Made by a program: the position numbers and the translations under genes. Of a stretch of 64,000 nucleotides of DNA, positions 28,619-37,253 are shown piece by piece (position 1 is the stretch's first letter; every line of letters begins with the position of its first letter). The DNA comes from Nocardioides thalensis (GTDB lineage: Bacteria; Actinomycetota; Actinomycetes; Propionibacteriales; Nocardioidaceae). The stretch spans positions 3,619,501-3,683,500 of the forward strand of contig NZ_JACCFP010000001.1 of the NCBI RefSeq assembly GCF_013410655.1, in the 5' to 3' direction. The notes beneath the pieces were generated by a model. The model was not told the DNA's origin. It did no database searches and was given only the letters and a program-made list of their open reading frames with translations.

Positions 28619-29227
28619 TCAGGCCTTCTGAGCCGGGGCCTTCTTCGCGGTGGTCTTCTTGGCCGGCGCCTTCTTGGCGGGAGCCTTCTTGGTCGCCGTG
28701 CTCTTCGTCGGCGCAGCCTTCTTCGCCGCGGCATTGGCGGCCGGGGCGCCCTGCTTCGCCTGGACGTTCTTGGCGGTGCCCTCACCGGTGCGGAGCTTGA
28801 CGACGACGACCTCGCCGCGCTTGGCGAGCTCGGCGTAGGTGCTGCTGACGACCTTGACGTTCTCGTCGTACTTGGCCTTGACGGTCGTCTGCACCTTGGT
28901 CGGCAGCGACTTGGCGTCGGCCTGGAGCTCGGCGAGCTTGGCCTCGGCCTTCGCCTGCACGGTCTTCGGCTCGGGCGCCTTGAAGCCCTTCACGGCCTTC
29001 TGCACGTCGGCGACCCGGGTGGTCACGTCCTTCTGCACGTCGGCGACCTTCGCGGTGACCTTGGCCTGGACGTCGGTCACGTAGCCCTTGGCGGCGGCGT
29101 AGGCCAGGTCGGTCGCGCCCACGCCGGCGTAGATCGGCTTCGCGGCCGCCGGGGGGATGTCGGGGAGGTCGACCTTCTTGAGGTCGATGGTCGGGATCTC
29201 GATCTTCGGGAGCTCGAGCTTCGGCAT
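28619..29227 (-). CDS. HbhA-like (heparin-binding haemagglutinin-type) coiled-coil protein with Lys/Ala-rich tail
   Basis: A 202-residue protein resembling mycobacterial HbhA. The segment GVGATDLAYAAAKGYVTDVQAKV corresponds to the helical start of HbhA, a long Ala/Lys/Val coiled coil follows, and STYAELAKRGEVVVVKLR matches HbhA's conserved end. The C-terminus repeats KKAPAKK-type units, the part that binds sulfated glycans and is histone-like. No signal peptide is present, as in HbhA. ATG 29227 has GGAAGG upstream; a GTG at 29239 forming a GTGA overlap with the regulator gene is an alternative. An adhesin role in this non-mycobacterial host is not implied; a cell-surface or nucleoid role is possible. 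Confidence 0.78.
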   Translation of the reverse strand: MPKLELPKIEIPTIDLKKVDLPDIPPAAAKPIYAGVGATDLAYAAAKGYVTDVQAKVTAKVADVQKDVTTRVADVQKAVKGFKAPEPKTVQAKAEAKLAELQADAKSLPTKVQTTVKAKYDENVKVVSSTYAELAKRGEVVVVKLRTGEGTAKNVQAKQGAPAANAAAKKAAPTKSTATKKAPAKKAPAKKTTAKKAPAQKA

Positions 29228-29235
29228 GTGTGTGG

Positions 29236-29703
29236 TCACCCTTCCGTGGTGATCTTCTGGGGGTCCTGGTCCTGCGTGTCAGCGGGCGGGTCGGTGGCGA
29301 CCGGCTCCGCAGCGACGTCACCGTCGGCCGCGAACTCGGCGTCACTGACCGCGTTCAGCGCCAGGAAGGACGCGTAGACGTCGAGGAGCGACTGCTTCTG
29401 CCGCTCGGTCAGCCCGGTGTCGCCCAAGATGGCGAGCTCCACCGAACCTCCTACGCCGTCATCCGGGCTGAGGATCCCTGCCCGGATGTAGAGCTGCTCC
29501 GCGGAGATGCGCAGCGCCTTCGCGATCTGCTGGAGCACCTCGGCGGACGGCTTGCGGAGGCCGCGTTCGATCTGGCTGAGGTACGGGTTCGACACGCCGG
29601 CCAGCTCGGCGAGCTGCCGCAGGGAGAGGCGGGACGCGACCCGCTGCTCCCTGAGGTAGTCGCCCAGCGACTCGACGGTCTTGCCGACCTTGCCCTTTGC
29701 CAT
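29236..29703 (-). CDS. XRE-family transcriptional regulator
   Basis: A 155-residue protein with an N-terminal Cro/C1-type helix-turn-helix, SLRQLAELAGVSNPYLSQIERG near residues 26-47, and a C-terminal region with DTGLTERQKQSLLDVYASFL plus an acidic Pro-rich tail. It corresponds in position and kind to the XRE regulator encoded directly before hbhA in Mycobacterium tuberculosis (Rv0474). ATG 29703 was chosen over an upstream in-frame start because it follows the candidate operator. It probably controls its own operon through the repeat at 29715-29741. Confidence 0.87.
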   Translation of the reverse strand: MAKGKVGKTVESLGDYLREQRVASRLSLRQLAELAGVSNPYLSQIERGLRKPSAEVLQQIAKALRISAEQLYIRAGILSPDDGVGGSVELAILGDTGLTERQKQSLLDVYASFLALNAVSDAEFAADGDVAAEPVATDPPADTQDQDPQKITTEG

Positions 29704-29714
29704 GGCTCCATCCT

Positions 29715-29741
29715 GCTTGCAAGAGTTAGCACATTGCAAGC
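29715..29741. promoter_or_regulatory. Candidate autoregulatory operator of the XRE gene
   Basis: GCTTGCAA (29715-29722) and TTGCAAGC (29734-29741) form a perfect 8-bp inverted repeat with an 11-nt spacer; each arm contains the palindromic core TTGCAA, repeated every 17 bp. It lies 12 nt upstream of the regulator ATG, in the divergent region shared with the sulfate-activation gene. Confidence 0.65.
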
Positions 29742-29842
29742 GGGCAGCAGGTGAACTGCTTCACAGTGCGCGGCCCCGCCTGTCGGCGCGTCCGGATGGC
29801 CATAAGTCGAGTGACTCCAGAAAGTTTGGCAGGATGACCCGC

Positions 29843-31711
29843 GTGTCGAGCCCGTCCACCCCGCAGCACTGCCCGACCCCACGCGAGCTCGACGACCTCG
29901 AGCTGCTGTCGTGGGGCGCTCTCGCGCCGACCCTGGGGTTCAACGAGCCCGGCAGCCCGGTCACGCTCGAGCTGCCCGACGAGCTCGCCGCGGCGGTCGC
30001 CGACGGCGGCACCGTCGAGCTGGTCGACCCGGAGGGCCTGCCGCTGGCGAAGGTGACCGGCGGCGACGCCGGCCTCACCGTGACGCCGCTGACCCACGCC
30101 CAGTACGGACCGTTCCGGCGCTACTACCTCAGCCCCGCCGACGCCCGGCAGCGGTACGCCGGACGCACCTTCGTGGCGGTGACCGACGCGCTCACCGACG
30201 CCCAGGTCGAGCAGCTCTCGGCCCTCGGCCCGGTCACGCTGGTCACCCTGGTCGGCACGGGCACGCCGTCGCTGTCCCCGGTGGGCCTGCTGCGCGCCAC
30301 GCTGCGGGTCGCGGCCGGTCTCGACGCGGCAGTCGTCGCCGTACCCCTGCCGAGCCACGGCGACGCCGAGGACGACGCCGCGCTGCGGGCCAGGGTGCTG
30401 CTGGCCTACGCGGGCGCCGACCCGGTCGTCGACCTCGTGGCCGGAGGCAGCGTCGTCGCCGAGGTCGCCGACATCATCGCCGAGGAGCGCCCCGCCCCCG
30501 ACGAGCAAGGCCTGGTCATCTTCTTCACCGGCCTCTCCGGCAGCGGCAAGTCGACCCTCGCCCAGGCCCTCATGGACCGGCTGCTCGAGCGGGGTGGCCG
30601 CTCGCTGACCTCGCTCGACGGCGACGTCGTGCGGCGCAACCTCTCCGCGGGCCTCACGTTCTCCAAGGAGGACCGCGAGACCAACATCCGCCGCATCGGC
30701 TGGGTCGCCGCCGAGATCTCCCGGCACGGCGGAGTCGCGGTCTGCAGCCCGATCGCCCCGTTCGACGCCACCCGCAAGCAGGTCCGGCAGTACGTCGAGG
30801 ACGCGGGCGGAGCGTTCTTCCTCGTGCACGTCGCGACGCCCCTCGAGGAGTGCGAGCGCCGCGACCGCAAGGGCCTCTACGCGAAGGCCCGGCGCGGCGA
30901 GATCCCCGAGTTCACCGGCATCTCGTCGCCCTACGAGGAGCCCGAGGACGCCGACGTCCGGGTCGACACGACGGGCCGCACGATCGACGACGCCCTCGAC
31001 GACGTGATCGTCGCGCTGCGCGACAGCGGCTACCTGGACCTGACGGATCCGCCGGAGGCTTCGAGGCCCGGCGCCGGGTCGCCTCGCACCTCAACCTGGG
31101 GATCGCCCGCGGCCGAGACCGCCGCCCCCGAGGGCGACCGCGCGGCGGAGCGCCCGCTGTCGGTGCTGTTCGTCTGCACCGCCAACATCTGCCGCTCCCC
31201 CTACATGGAGCTGCGGGCCCGCGCGATCCTCGACGCCGACCCGGCGACGGCGGGGCGCATCGAGTTCGGGAGCGCCGGGACCCACGGCTTCCGCGCCCAC
31301 CCGGTCGACGCGACGATGGCCGAAGTGCTCGCCGACCGAGAGATCACCAAGGACAGCGTGGCGGGCTTCGCCAGCCGGCGGCTGACCAAGGAGCTCGTCG
31401 AGGCCGCCGACCTGATCCTCACCGCCGAGCAGACGCACCGGCAGTTCGTGCTCGACGAGGTGCCCGGGGCGTTCCGCAAGGTCTTCACCCTCGGCCAGTT
31501 CGCCGAGTCGATCGGAAGGGTCGACAAGGCCCTGCACGGCGCCGAGCTGCTCGCCGCCGTCGGCCAGCGCCGCGCGGGCGCGACCGCGACGCACGACGTG
31601 GCCGACCCGTTCAACCGCGGCCTGCCGGCCGCGGAGTCCGCCGCCGACCAGATCGACGGGCTGCTGCGCGTCGTACTGCCCCGTCTCGCTCCTGCGGAGA
31701 GGACCTCCTGA
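29843..31711 (+). CDS. cysC: Adenylylsulfate kinase fused to a low-molecular-weight phosphotyrosine phosphatase
   Basis: A 622-residue multidomain protein. Residues 1 to about 170 resemble the N-terminal PUA-like domain of ATP sulfurylases. APS kinase follows, with P-loop GLSGSGKST near 230, SLDGDVVRRNL, ETNIRRIGWVAAEI, CSPIAPFDATRK and the lid GLYAKARRGEIPEFTG. After a linker, residues from about 438 form a low-molecular-weight PTP with CTANICRS (Cys about 445, CX5R) and a late VADPFNRG that can supply the general-acid Asp. ATG 29834 is in frame, but GTG 29843 has GGCAGGA at better spacing. The stop overlaps the TauE/SafE exporter start. The phosphatase could oppose the tyrosine autokinase at 47957; this is inference. 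Confidence 0.9.
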   Translation: MSSPSTPQHCPTPRELDDLELLSWGALAPTLGFNEPGSPVTLELPDELAAAVADGGTVELVDPEGLPLAKVTGGDAGLTVTPLTHAQYGPFRRYYLSPADARQRYAGRTFVAVTDALTDAQVEQLSALGPVTLVTLVGTGTPSLSPVGLLRATLRVAAGLDAAVVAVPLPSHGDAEDDAALRARVLLAYAGADPVVDLVAGGSVVAEVADIIAEERPAPDEQGLVIFFTGLSGSGKSTLAQALMDRLLERGGRSLTSLDGDVVRRNLSAGLTFSKEDRETNIRRIGWVAAEISRHGGVAVCSPIAPFDATRKQVRQYVEDAGGAFFLVHVATPLEECERRDRKGLYAKARRGEIPEFTGISSPYEEPEDADVRVDTTGRTIDDALDDVIVALRDSGYLDLTDPPEASRPGAGSPRTSTWGSPAAETAAPEGDRAAERPLSVLFVCTANICRSPYMELRARAILDADPATAGRIEFGSAGTHGFRAHPVDATMAEVLADREITKDSVAGFASRRLTKELVEAADLILTAEQTHRQFVLDEVPGAFRKVFTLGQFAESIGRVDKALHGAELLAAVGQRRAGATATHDVADPFNRGLPAAESAADQIDGLLRVVLPRLAPAERTS

Positions 31712-32718
31712 TGGATCTCCTGACCACCACGGCCCTCTCGATCGCGATCGCAGGGTTCCTCGTCGGCATCGTCGTCGGCCTCACCGGCATGGGCGGCGGC
31801 GCGCTGATGACGCCCGCGCTGATCTTCCTGGGCGTCGGCCACACCGCGTCGATCGTGACCGCCGACCTGACCGCTGCCGCGATCTACAAGACCGGCGGGG
31901 CCATCACCCACGCGAAGGAGGGGTCGCCCAATCTCCGGCTCGCGATGTGGCTGATCATCGGGTCGGTGCCGATGGCGTTCGTCGGGCCCTACCTCGTCGA
32001 CGCCCTCACCGGCGACCCCGAGGACCTCGAGAAGACGCTCAAGCTGTGCATCGGCATCGCGCTCCTCCTCGCGGCCAGCACCTACGCGCTGCGGCTCTAC
32101 ATCAACCTCAAGCGGGTGCGAAGCGGCCAGGCGCCGCCCGACGACAACCCGCCGATCCGCCCGGTCCCGACGCTGCTCGTCGGCATGCTCGGCGGCCTCC
32201 TGGTCGGTATCACCAGCGTGGGATCCGGCTCGGTCATCATGATCGCGCTGCTGATGCTCTACCCGGGCCTCTCGGCCGTGAAGCTGGTCGGCACCGACCT
32301 GGTGCAGGCGGTGCCGCTCGTCCTCAGCGCCGCCATCGCCAACATCGCGATCCACGGTCTCGACTGGGAGCTGCTGATCCCCCTGGTGATCGGCTCGGTG
32401 CCGGGCACGCTGATCGGAGCGCGCATCGCGCCGCGGGTGCCGCAGTCGATCATCCGGCGCGGCATCGTGATCGTGCTGACGATGTCGGGCGTGGCACTGC
32501 TCTTCAAGGCCGGACTGCACCCGTTCGGCGAGGGTCACGAGACCGCAGAGGCCATGCTCGTCGCCGGCATCGGCGTCGTGATGCTCGCCCTGGTCCCCTT
32601 CATCTGGGGCCTGCTGCGCAAGCAGCACGGGCTGCCGATGTTCGGCGCCCCGACGGTCAGCGACCTCGAGCGGCTGCCGGGAGACCGGGCGAAGAAGAAG
32701 TCCTCGGTGGTCGAGTAG
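31711..32718 (+). CDS. TauE/SafE family sulfite/anion exporter
   Basis: A 335-residue membrane protein with about eight hydrophobic segments. The TauE/SafE repeats are visible as GIVVGLTGMGGGALMTPALIFLGV near the N-terminus and GLLVGITSVGSGSVIMIALLMLYP in the second half. The family exports or imports sulfur oxyanions and organosulfonates. Direct translational coupling to the cysC fusion (TGATG) supports a role in sulfate or sulfite handling. The final codons GTGGTCGAGTAG coincide with the first ten bases of the REP-like element, as at the end of the RmlC-RmlD gene. Confidence 0.87.
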   Translation: MDLLTTTALSIAIAGFLVGIVVGLTGMGGGALMTPALIFLGVGHTASIVTADLTAAAIYKTGGAITHAKEGSPNLRLAMWLIIGSVPMAFVGPYLVDALTGDPEDLEKTLKLCIGIALLLAASTYALRLYINLKRVRSGQAPPDDNPPIRPVPTLLVGMLGGLLVGITSVGSGSVIMIALLMLYPGLSAVKLVGTDLVQAVPLVLSAAIANIAIHGLDWELLIPLVIGSVPGTLIGARIAPRVPQSIIRRGIVIVLTMSGVALLFKAGLHPFGEGHETAEAMLVAGIGVVMLALVPFIWGLLRKQHGLPMFGAPTVSDLERLPGDRAKKKSSVVE

Positions 32719-32782
32719 GCGAATCACCATGCACCAGCGTGGTCATCTCGGCGTCGGACGACAGCACCGCATGGTGATTCGC
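32719..32782. repeat. 14-bp perfect inverted repeat between convergent genes
   Basis: GCGAATCACCATGC (32719-32732) and GCATGGTGATTCGC (32769-32782) are exact complements separated by 36 nt that contain a smaller ACCA-GCG-TGGT hairpin. Its place between the TauE/SafE gene and ugd stops suggests a bidirectional terminator or a small repeat element; it directly follows the half REP element at 32709-32718. Confidence 0.75.
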
Positions 32783-32795
32783 GGAGCCAAGCCGG

Positions 32796-33968
32796 TCAGT
32801 CGCGCCCGTAGATGTCGCGCGTGTAGACCTTCTCCGCGACGTCGCCCAGCAGGTCGGTGTGCCGGTTGGCGATGATGATGTCGGCCCTCTCCTTGAACTC
32901 GTCGAGGTCCTTGATCACCTTGGAGTTGAAGAACCGCTTCTTGTCGAGCTCCGGCTCGAAGACGACGACCTTCACCCCCTTGGCCTTGATCCGCTTCATG
33001 ACGCCCTGCACCGCCGACTCGCGGAAGTTGTCGGAGCCCGCCTTCATCGTCAGCCGGTAGATGCCGACCGTCTTCGGCTTCCGGGCCAGGATGTCGTCGG
33101 CGATGAAGTCCTTGCGGGTGGTGTTGGCCTCGACGATCGCGCTGATGAGGTTCTGCGGCACGTTGAGGTAGTTGGCCTGGAGCTGCTTGGTGTCCTTCGG
33201 CAGGCAGTAGCCGCCGTACCCGAACGAGGGGTTGTTGTAGTGGGTGCCGATCCGCGGGTCGAGACCGACGCCCTGGATGATCTCGCCGGTGTCGAGGCCG
33301 TGCATCGCGGCGTAGGTGTCGAGCTCGTTGAAGTAGGCGACCCGCAGCGCGAGGTAGGTGTTGGCGAAGAGCTTGATGGCCTCGGCCTCGGTGGAGCCGA
33401 CGAAGAGCACCGGCACGTCCTTCTCGACCGCGCCCTCCACGAGGAGGTCGGCGAAGATCTTGCCCTGCTCGGTCTCGCTGCCGACGACGATCCGCGACGG
33501 GTGCAGGTTGTCGTGGAGCGCGCGGCCCTCGCGGAGAAACTCCGGGCTGAACATGATCGACGCGCCGGGGTGCTGCTCGCGCAGCCGGGCGGTGAAGCCG
33601 ACGGGCACGGTGGACTTGATGACGACGGACGCGCCCGGGTTCGCAGCAAGGGCCTCGGCCGTGACGGCCTCCACCGAGGAGGTGTCGAAGTAGTTGGTGA
33701 CCTCGTCGTAGTTGGTCGGCGTCGCCACGACGACGTAGTCGGCGTCGCGGTAGGCCACGCCCTTGTCGAGGGTGGCGACCAGGTCGAGCTCCCGGGTGGC
33801 GAGGTAGTGCTCGAGGTCGGCGTCGACGATCGGCGAGAGGCGCTGGTTGACGGCCGCGACCCGTGCCTTGTCGACGTCGACGATGGTGACGCTGTGGTGC
33901 TGGGCGAGGAGGACCGCGTTGGAGAGACCCACGTAGCCGGCGCCCGCGATGGTGATCTTCACGTTCAC
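32796..33968 (-). CDS. ugd: UDP-glucose 6-dehydrogenase (enterobacterial Ugd type)
   Basis: A 390-residue nucleotide-sugar dehydrogenase producing UDP-glucuronate from UDP-glucose. The NAD motif [37 protein letters not shown], the Lys-containing [20 protein letters not shown], and [14 protein letters not shown] with the catalytic Cys are all present. Its length and whole-sequence pattern ([32 protein letters not shown] near the C-terminus) are closer to E. coli Ugd than to the longer dehydrogenases usual in actinobacteria. GTG 33968 or 33962 may be the start; neither has a strong Shine-Dalgarno. Supplies uronic acid for the glycan. Confidence 0.93.
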   Translation of the reverse strand: MNVKITIAGAGYVGLSNAVLLAQHHSVTIVDVDKARVAAVNQRLSPIVDADLEHYLATRELDLVATLDKGVAYRDADYVVVATPTNYDEVTNYFDTSSVEAVTAEALAANPGASVVIKSTVPVGFTARLREQHPGASIMFSPEFLREGRALHDNLHPSRIVVGSETEQGKIFADLLVEGAVEKDVPVLFVGSTEAEAIKLFANTYLALRVAYFNELDTYAAMHGLDTGEIIQGVGLDPRIGTHYNNPSFGYGGYCLPKDTKQLQANYLNVPQNLISAIVEANTTRKDFIADDILARKPKTVGIYRLTMKAGSDNFRESAVQGVMKRIKAKGVKVVVFEPELDKKRFFNSKVIKDLDEFKERADIIIANRHTDLLGDVAEKVYTRDIYGRD

Positions 33969-34154
33969 GACGGTGGGTGAGGCAATCGACCGGACACCGA
34001 CGCTGAGCGGAACCGCAGGTGTCGGCCCGGCGTCGGTGCGTGGCTGCCGAGGATGCCCGAACCGGCCGTTTCCCGGCGGCGGACGCCCCGTCCGGCGTAC
34101 TCTCTCTCCGCTTACGCTGGGGGGTGTAACGCGCCGGCCTACCCCTGGAGGAAC

Positions 34155-35354
34155 GTGTACGCGCTCGACTGCCCGACCCAGTCCTACGACTGGGGCTCGC
34201 GGGAGGGGATCCCGTCCTTCCGGGGTCGCCAGTCGGACGGGCAACCCGTGGCCGAGATGTGGATGGGCACCCATCCCCTCGGAGCGGCGCAGGTCGTGAC
34301 CGACGACGGCGCCGTGCCGCTGACCTCGGTGTCGGGCGAGCTGCCGTTCATGCTGAAGATCCTCGCCGCGCAGCAGCCGCTGTCGATCCAGGCGCACCCC
34401 AATGCCCTGCGGGCGAAGGTCGGGTTCGAGGAGGAGGAGCGGCAGGGCATCGCCATCGACGCTCCTGAGCGGGTGTTCAAGGACCCCCATCCCAAGCCCG
34501 AGATGGTCTACGCGCTGTCGGCGTTCGACACCCTCGTCGGCTTCCGGCCGACCGCAGAGATCCTGCGCGTGCTGTCGCCGATCTCGTCGCCGCGGATCCA
34601 GACGATGACGACGGCACTGCGCAACAAGCCCGGCTTCAACGGCATCGTGCGGCTGCTGCATGGCCTGCTGACCGACCCGCCGTCGGAGACCGAAGTCTCC
34701 GAGATCGTCGAGCAGTGCCGCGATGCGCTGGGCAAGGGCATCGACATCAAGCGCGCCTACGCCACGATCATCGAGATCGCCGAGCACTTCCCCGGCGACG
34801 TCGGCGTGGTCGTCTCGCTGCTGATGAACCGGCTCACCCTGCAGGCCGGCGAGGCCGCCTACCTGGAGGCCGGCATCATCCACGCGCACCTCTCGGGCAT
34901 GTGCCTGGAGGTCATGGTCTCCTCCGACAACGTGCTGCGCGCCGGCCTCACCTCCAAGCACGTCGAGCCAGCGGGACTGGTGGAGTGCCTCGAGGAGGGC
35001 ATGTCGCGCGTGGCGCGGGTGACGCCGCGCCAGTTCGGCTTCTCGACCGACGTCTTCTCCCCCGGCTCCGGCGACTTCGCACTGTCGGTGACCCAGAGCT
35101 CCCAGGCCGAGCCCGCGGGCACCGCCCTGCCCGAGCGCGGGCAGCGGATCATCGTGTGCACCGGCGGCGAGGTGGCACTGGTCAACGAGCAGGCCGAGTC
35201 ACTCTGGCTCCAGCGTGGCGACGTCGCCTACGCCGACGAGAAGGACGGTGAGATCCGGGTCGTGGGCACCGGAGAGGTTGCCCAGGCCTACCAGCCGTCC
35301 GCCGGTGAGGCGTCGAAGCTCACCGACCTCGTCACTCCGTGGCCGGAGCGCTGA
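34155..35354 (+). CDS. manA: Mannose-6-phosphate isomerase, class I
   Basis: A 399-residue cupin-type zinc isomerase converting fructose-6-phosphate and mannose-6-phosphate. Class I motifs are [12 protein letters not shown] at the N-terminus, [29 protein letters not shown] (zinc ligands), [10 protein letters not shown] and [27 protein letters not shown] with further ligands. GTG 34155 with GGAGGAAC at 34147-34153 is the clear start, although the frame opens 102 nt earlier. Divergent from ugd across 186 nt. It provides mannose precursors for surface polysaccharide. Confidence 0.95.
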   Translation: MYALDCPTQSYDWGSREGIPSFRGRQSDGQPVAEMWMGTHPLGAAQVVTDDGAVPLTSVSGELPFMLKILAAQQPLSIQAHPNALRAKVGFEEEERQGIAIDAPERVFKDPHPKPEMVYALSAFDTLVGFRPTAEILRVLSPISSPRIQTMTTALRNKPGFNGIVRLLHGLLTDPPSETEVSEIVEQCRDALGKGIDIKRAYATIIEIAEHFPGDVGVVVSLLMNRLTLQAGEAAYLEAGIIHAHLSGMCLEVMVSSDNVLRAGLTSKHVEPAGLVECLEEGMSRVARVTPRQFGFSTDVFSPGSGDFALSVTQSSQAEPAGTALPERGQRIIVCTGGEVALVNEQAESLWLQRGDVAYADEKDGEIRVVGTGEVAQAYQPSAGEASKLTDLVTPWPER

Positions 35355-35363
35355 GCGGCCCAC

Positions 35364-36197
35364 CTAGGTCGGTCGAGCAGCCCGAGCGCTCCAGCGCTCG
35401 GGCGCATCGAGACCCTCCCAGTCCCACAGCGCAGAGACCGGCAGCACCCACAGGCCGGGGCGGTACTTCACGCCGACCGGAGCCGTGTTGAGCACGATGC
35501 CACCGCGGAACCGGGAGCCGGCGCGCGCCGCCAACGCCTCGAGCGCGCGGAACTGGTGCGGGCGGAAGCCCGCCGCCGTGCGGATCTCGATCCCGTAGAG
35601 CGTGTCGTCGGCCACCTCGACGAGCAGGTCGACCTCCAGCCCGTTGCGCTCGCGCAGGTGGCTCAGCCGGTAGTCGACCGAGCTGGTCGCCTGCTGCCGC
35701 ATCAGCTCGGTGATCGCGACGCCCTCGAGCAAGGGCGCCAGGCGGGCACGGCCGGCAAGCGCGACCAGGTCCGCGGGCTCGGCCCCGGACAGGTGCCGGG
35801 CGACCGCGGCGTCGGCGAACACCACGCGCGGGCGCGCGACCGCGCGCTTCGCCACCGGCGACCGCGTGCCCGGCAGCATCCGCACCAGGCCCAGCGCCTC
35901 GACGACGTCGATGTACGGCGCGATCGTGGTCCCGGGGATGCCGGACGCGGCAGCGAGCCGCGCCTTGTTGAGCTCGGCCGACGGTGGTCTCGCCATCGCC
36001 CTGACCAGCGCGAGCATGCGCTCCGGGTCGAGCCGCCGCAACGCGGGCGCGGCGCCGTACGCCGTCCGCCGGAGCATGCCGTCGACGTCCTCGGCGCCGG
36101 TCATCAGGGCGACGTATTCCGCGATCCCGTAGCGCGAGAAGACCTCGGCGGGGTCGGAGGCGCGCGACCCGAGTCGCGCGACGAAGTCCGCGGGCAC
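35364..36197 (-). CDS. DUF4143-domain protein lacking the AAA ATPase part
   Basis: A 277-residue protein matching only the C-terminal half of DUF4143 ATP-binding proteins: a winged-helix-like segment (ELNKARLAAASGIPGTTIAPYIDVVEALGLV) and a PD-(D/E)XK-like nuclease region, YRLSHLRERNGLEVDLLVEV followed by YGIEIRTAAGFRPHQFRALE. The usual N-terminal P-loop ATPase of about 150 residues is absent, so this is a truncated or solo version. The GTG start has no ribosome site. The last codons run into a REP-like hairpin (35371-35414). Function unknown; full-length relatives have been proposed to be nucleases. Confidence 0.75.
   Translation of the reverse strand: MPADFVARLGSRASDPAEVFSRYGIAEYVALMTGAEDVDGMLRRTAYGAAPALRRLDPERMLALVRAMARPPSAELNKARLAAASGIPGTTIAPYIDVVEALGLVRMLPGTRSPVAKRAVARPRVVFADAAVARHLSGAEPADLVALAGRARLAPLLEGVAITELMRQQATSSVDYRLSHLRERNGLEVDLLVEVADDTLYGIEIRTAAGFRPHQFRALEALAARAGSRFRGGIVLNTAPVGVKYRPGLWVLPVSALWDWEGLDAPERWSARAARPT
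35371..35414. repeat. REP-like element, copy 3 (at the 3' end of the DUF4143 gene)
   Basis: Begins GGTCGAGCAG and ends GCATCGAGACC. Inside, GCCCGAGCGCT (35380-35390) and AGCGCTCGGGC (35393-35403) are perfect 11-bp complements around CC. It encodes the C-terminal residues of the minus-strand DUF4143 gene and could also terminate manA transcription. Confidence 0.75.
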
Positions 36198-36229
36198 CCG
36201 GCAAGGCTACGACCGATCGGGCCAAACTC

Positions 36230-36243
36230 GTAGATTTGTCTAC
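36230..36243. promoter_or_regulatory. Short AT-rich dyad upstream of the DUF4143 gene
   Basis: GTAGA-TTTG-TCTAC is a perfect 5-bp inverted repeat in the divergent region between the DUF4143 gene and cysD, 33-46 nt upstream of the DUF4143 GTG. It could be an operator or contain a promoter element. Confidence 0.4.
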
Positions 36244-36265
36244 GCGGCTCCCGAGGATGTCTGTC

Positions 36266-36279
36266 TGCACGGCTGTGCA
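36266..36279. promoter_or_regulatory. Dyad upstream of cysD
   Basis: TGCAC-GGCT-GTGCA is a perfect inverted repeat 60 nt upstream of the cysD ATG. It is a candidate operator for sulfur-responsive control, with no specific regulator recognised. Confidence 0.35.
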
Positions 36280-36338
36280 TGGCACGATGAGGCGACTTCG
36301 GCTTGAACCCGTTCCCGAAAGGATGGCGCCGACCCCGC

Positions 36339-37253
36339 ATGACACAGACCCACAGCGACTACCGGCTGAGTCAGCTCGACCAGCTGGAGGCAGAGTCGAT
36401 CCACATCTTCCGTGAGGTCGCAGCCGAGTTCGAGAAGCCCGTCCTGATGTTCTCGGGCGGCAAGGACTCCATCGTGATGCTGCGCCTGGCCGAGAAGGCC
36501 TTCTACCCGGCGAAGATCCCGTTCCCGATCCTCCAGGTCGACACCGGCCTCGACTTCCCCGAGGTCATGGAGACGCGCGACAACTGGGTCAACCGCCTCG
36601 GCGTCAACCTCGTGGTCGCGAGCATCGACGACGCGATCGCCAACGGCATCATCCCGGACGCGGCGAAGGTCAGCCGCAACCGGCTGCAGATCCCGACGCT
36701 GCTCAACGCCATCGAGGAGAACGGCTTCACCGCCGCCTTCGGTGGCGGCCGCCGCGACGAGGAGAAGGCCCGCGCCAAGGAGCGCGTCTACTCCCACCGC
36801 GACGAGTTCGGCCAGTGGGACCCGAAGAACCAGCGTCCCGAGCTCTGGAGCCTCTACAACGGCCGCCTCCACGAGGGCGAGCACATGCGGATCTTCCCGA
36901 TCTCCAACTGGACCGAGCTCGACGTCTGGGACTACATCGGCCGCGAGGGCATCGAGATCCCGAGCATCTACTTCGCCCACCAGCGCCGCGTGTTCGAGCG
37001 CGACGGCATGCTGATGAGCGAGACGCCGCTCAACCCGACCCGCGAGGGCGAGGTCGTCGAGGAGCGGACCGTGCGGTTCCGCACCTGCGGCGACATCACG
37101 CTGACGGGCTGCGTGGAGAGCACCGCCGCCACGATCGAGGAGATCATCGAGGAGGTGGCGATCGCGAAGAAGACCGAGCGCGGCGCCACCCGCGGCGACG
37201 ACCGCTTCTCCGAGGCGGCCATGGAAGACCGGAAGAAGGAAGGCTACTTCTGA
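36339..37253 (+). CDS. cysD: Sulfate adenylyltransferase subunit 2
   Basis: A 304-residue PP-loop ATP pyrophosphatase that forms APS from sulfate and ATP with CysN. The N-terminus RLSQLDQLEAESIHIFREVAAEF and the PP-loop FSGGKDSIVML near residues 43-53 match CysD; later segments are AFGGGRRDEEKARAKER, FPISNWTELDVW and RFRTCGDITLTG. ATG 36339 gives the standard length; an upstream in-frame TTG at 36303 is less likely. The stop overlaps the cysN ATG by one base (TGATG). Confidence 0.95.
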   Translation: MTQTHSDYRLSQLDQLEAESIHIFREVAAEFEKPVLMFSGGKDSIVMLRLAEKAFYPAKIPFPILQVDTGLDFPEVMETRDNWVNRLGVNLVVASIDDAIANGIIPDAAKVSRNRLQIPTLLNAIEENGFTAAFGGGRRDEEKARAKERVYSHRDEFGQWDPKNQRPELWSLYNGRLHEGEHMRIFPISNWTELDVWDYIGREGIEIPSIYFAHQRRVFERDGMLMSETPLNPTREGEVVEERTVRFRTCGDITLTGCVESTAATIEEIIEEVAIAKKTERGATRGDDRFSEAAMEDRKKEGYF

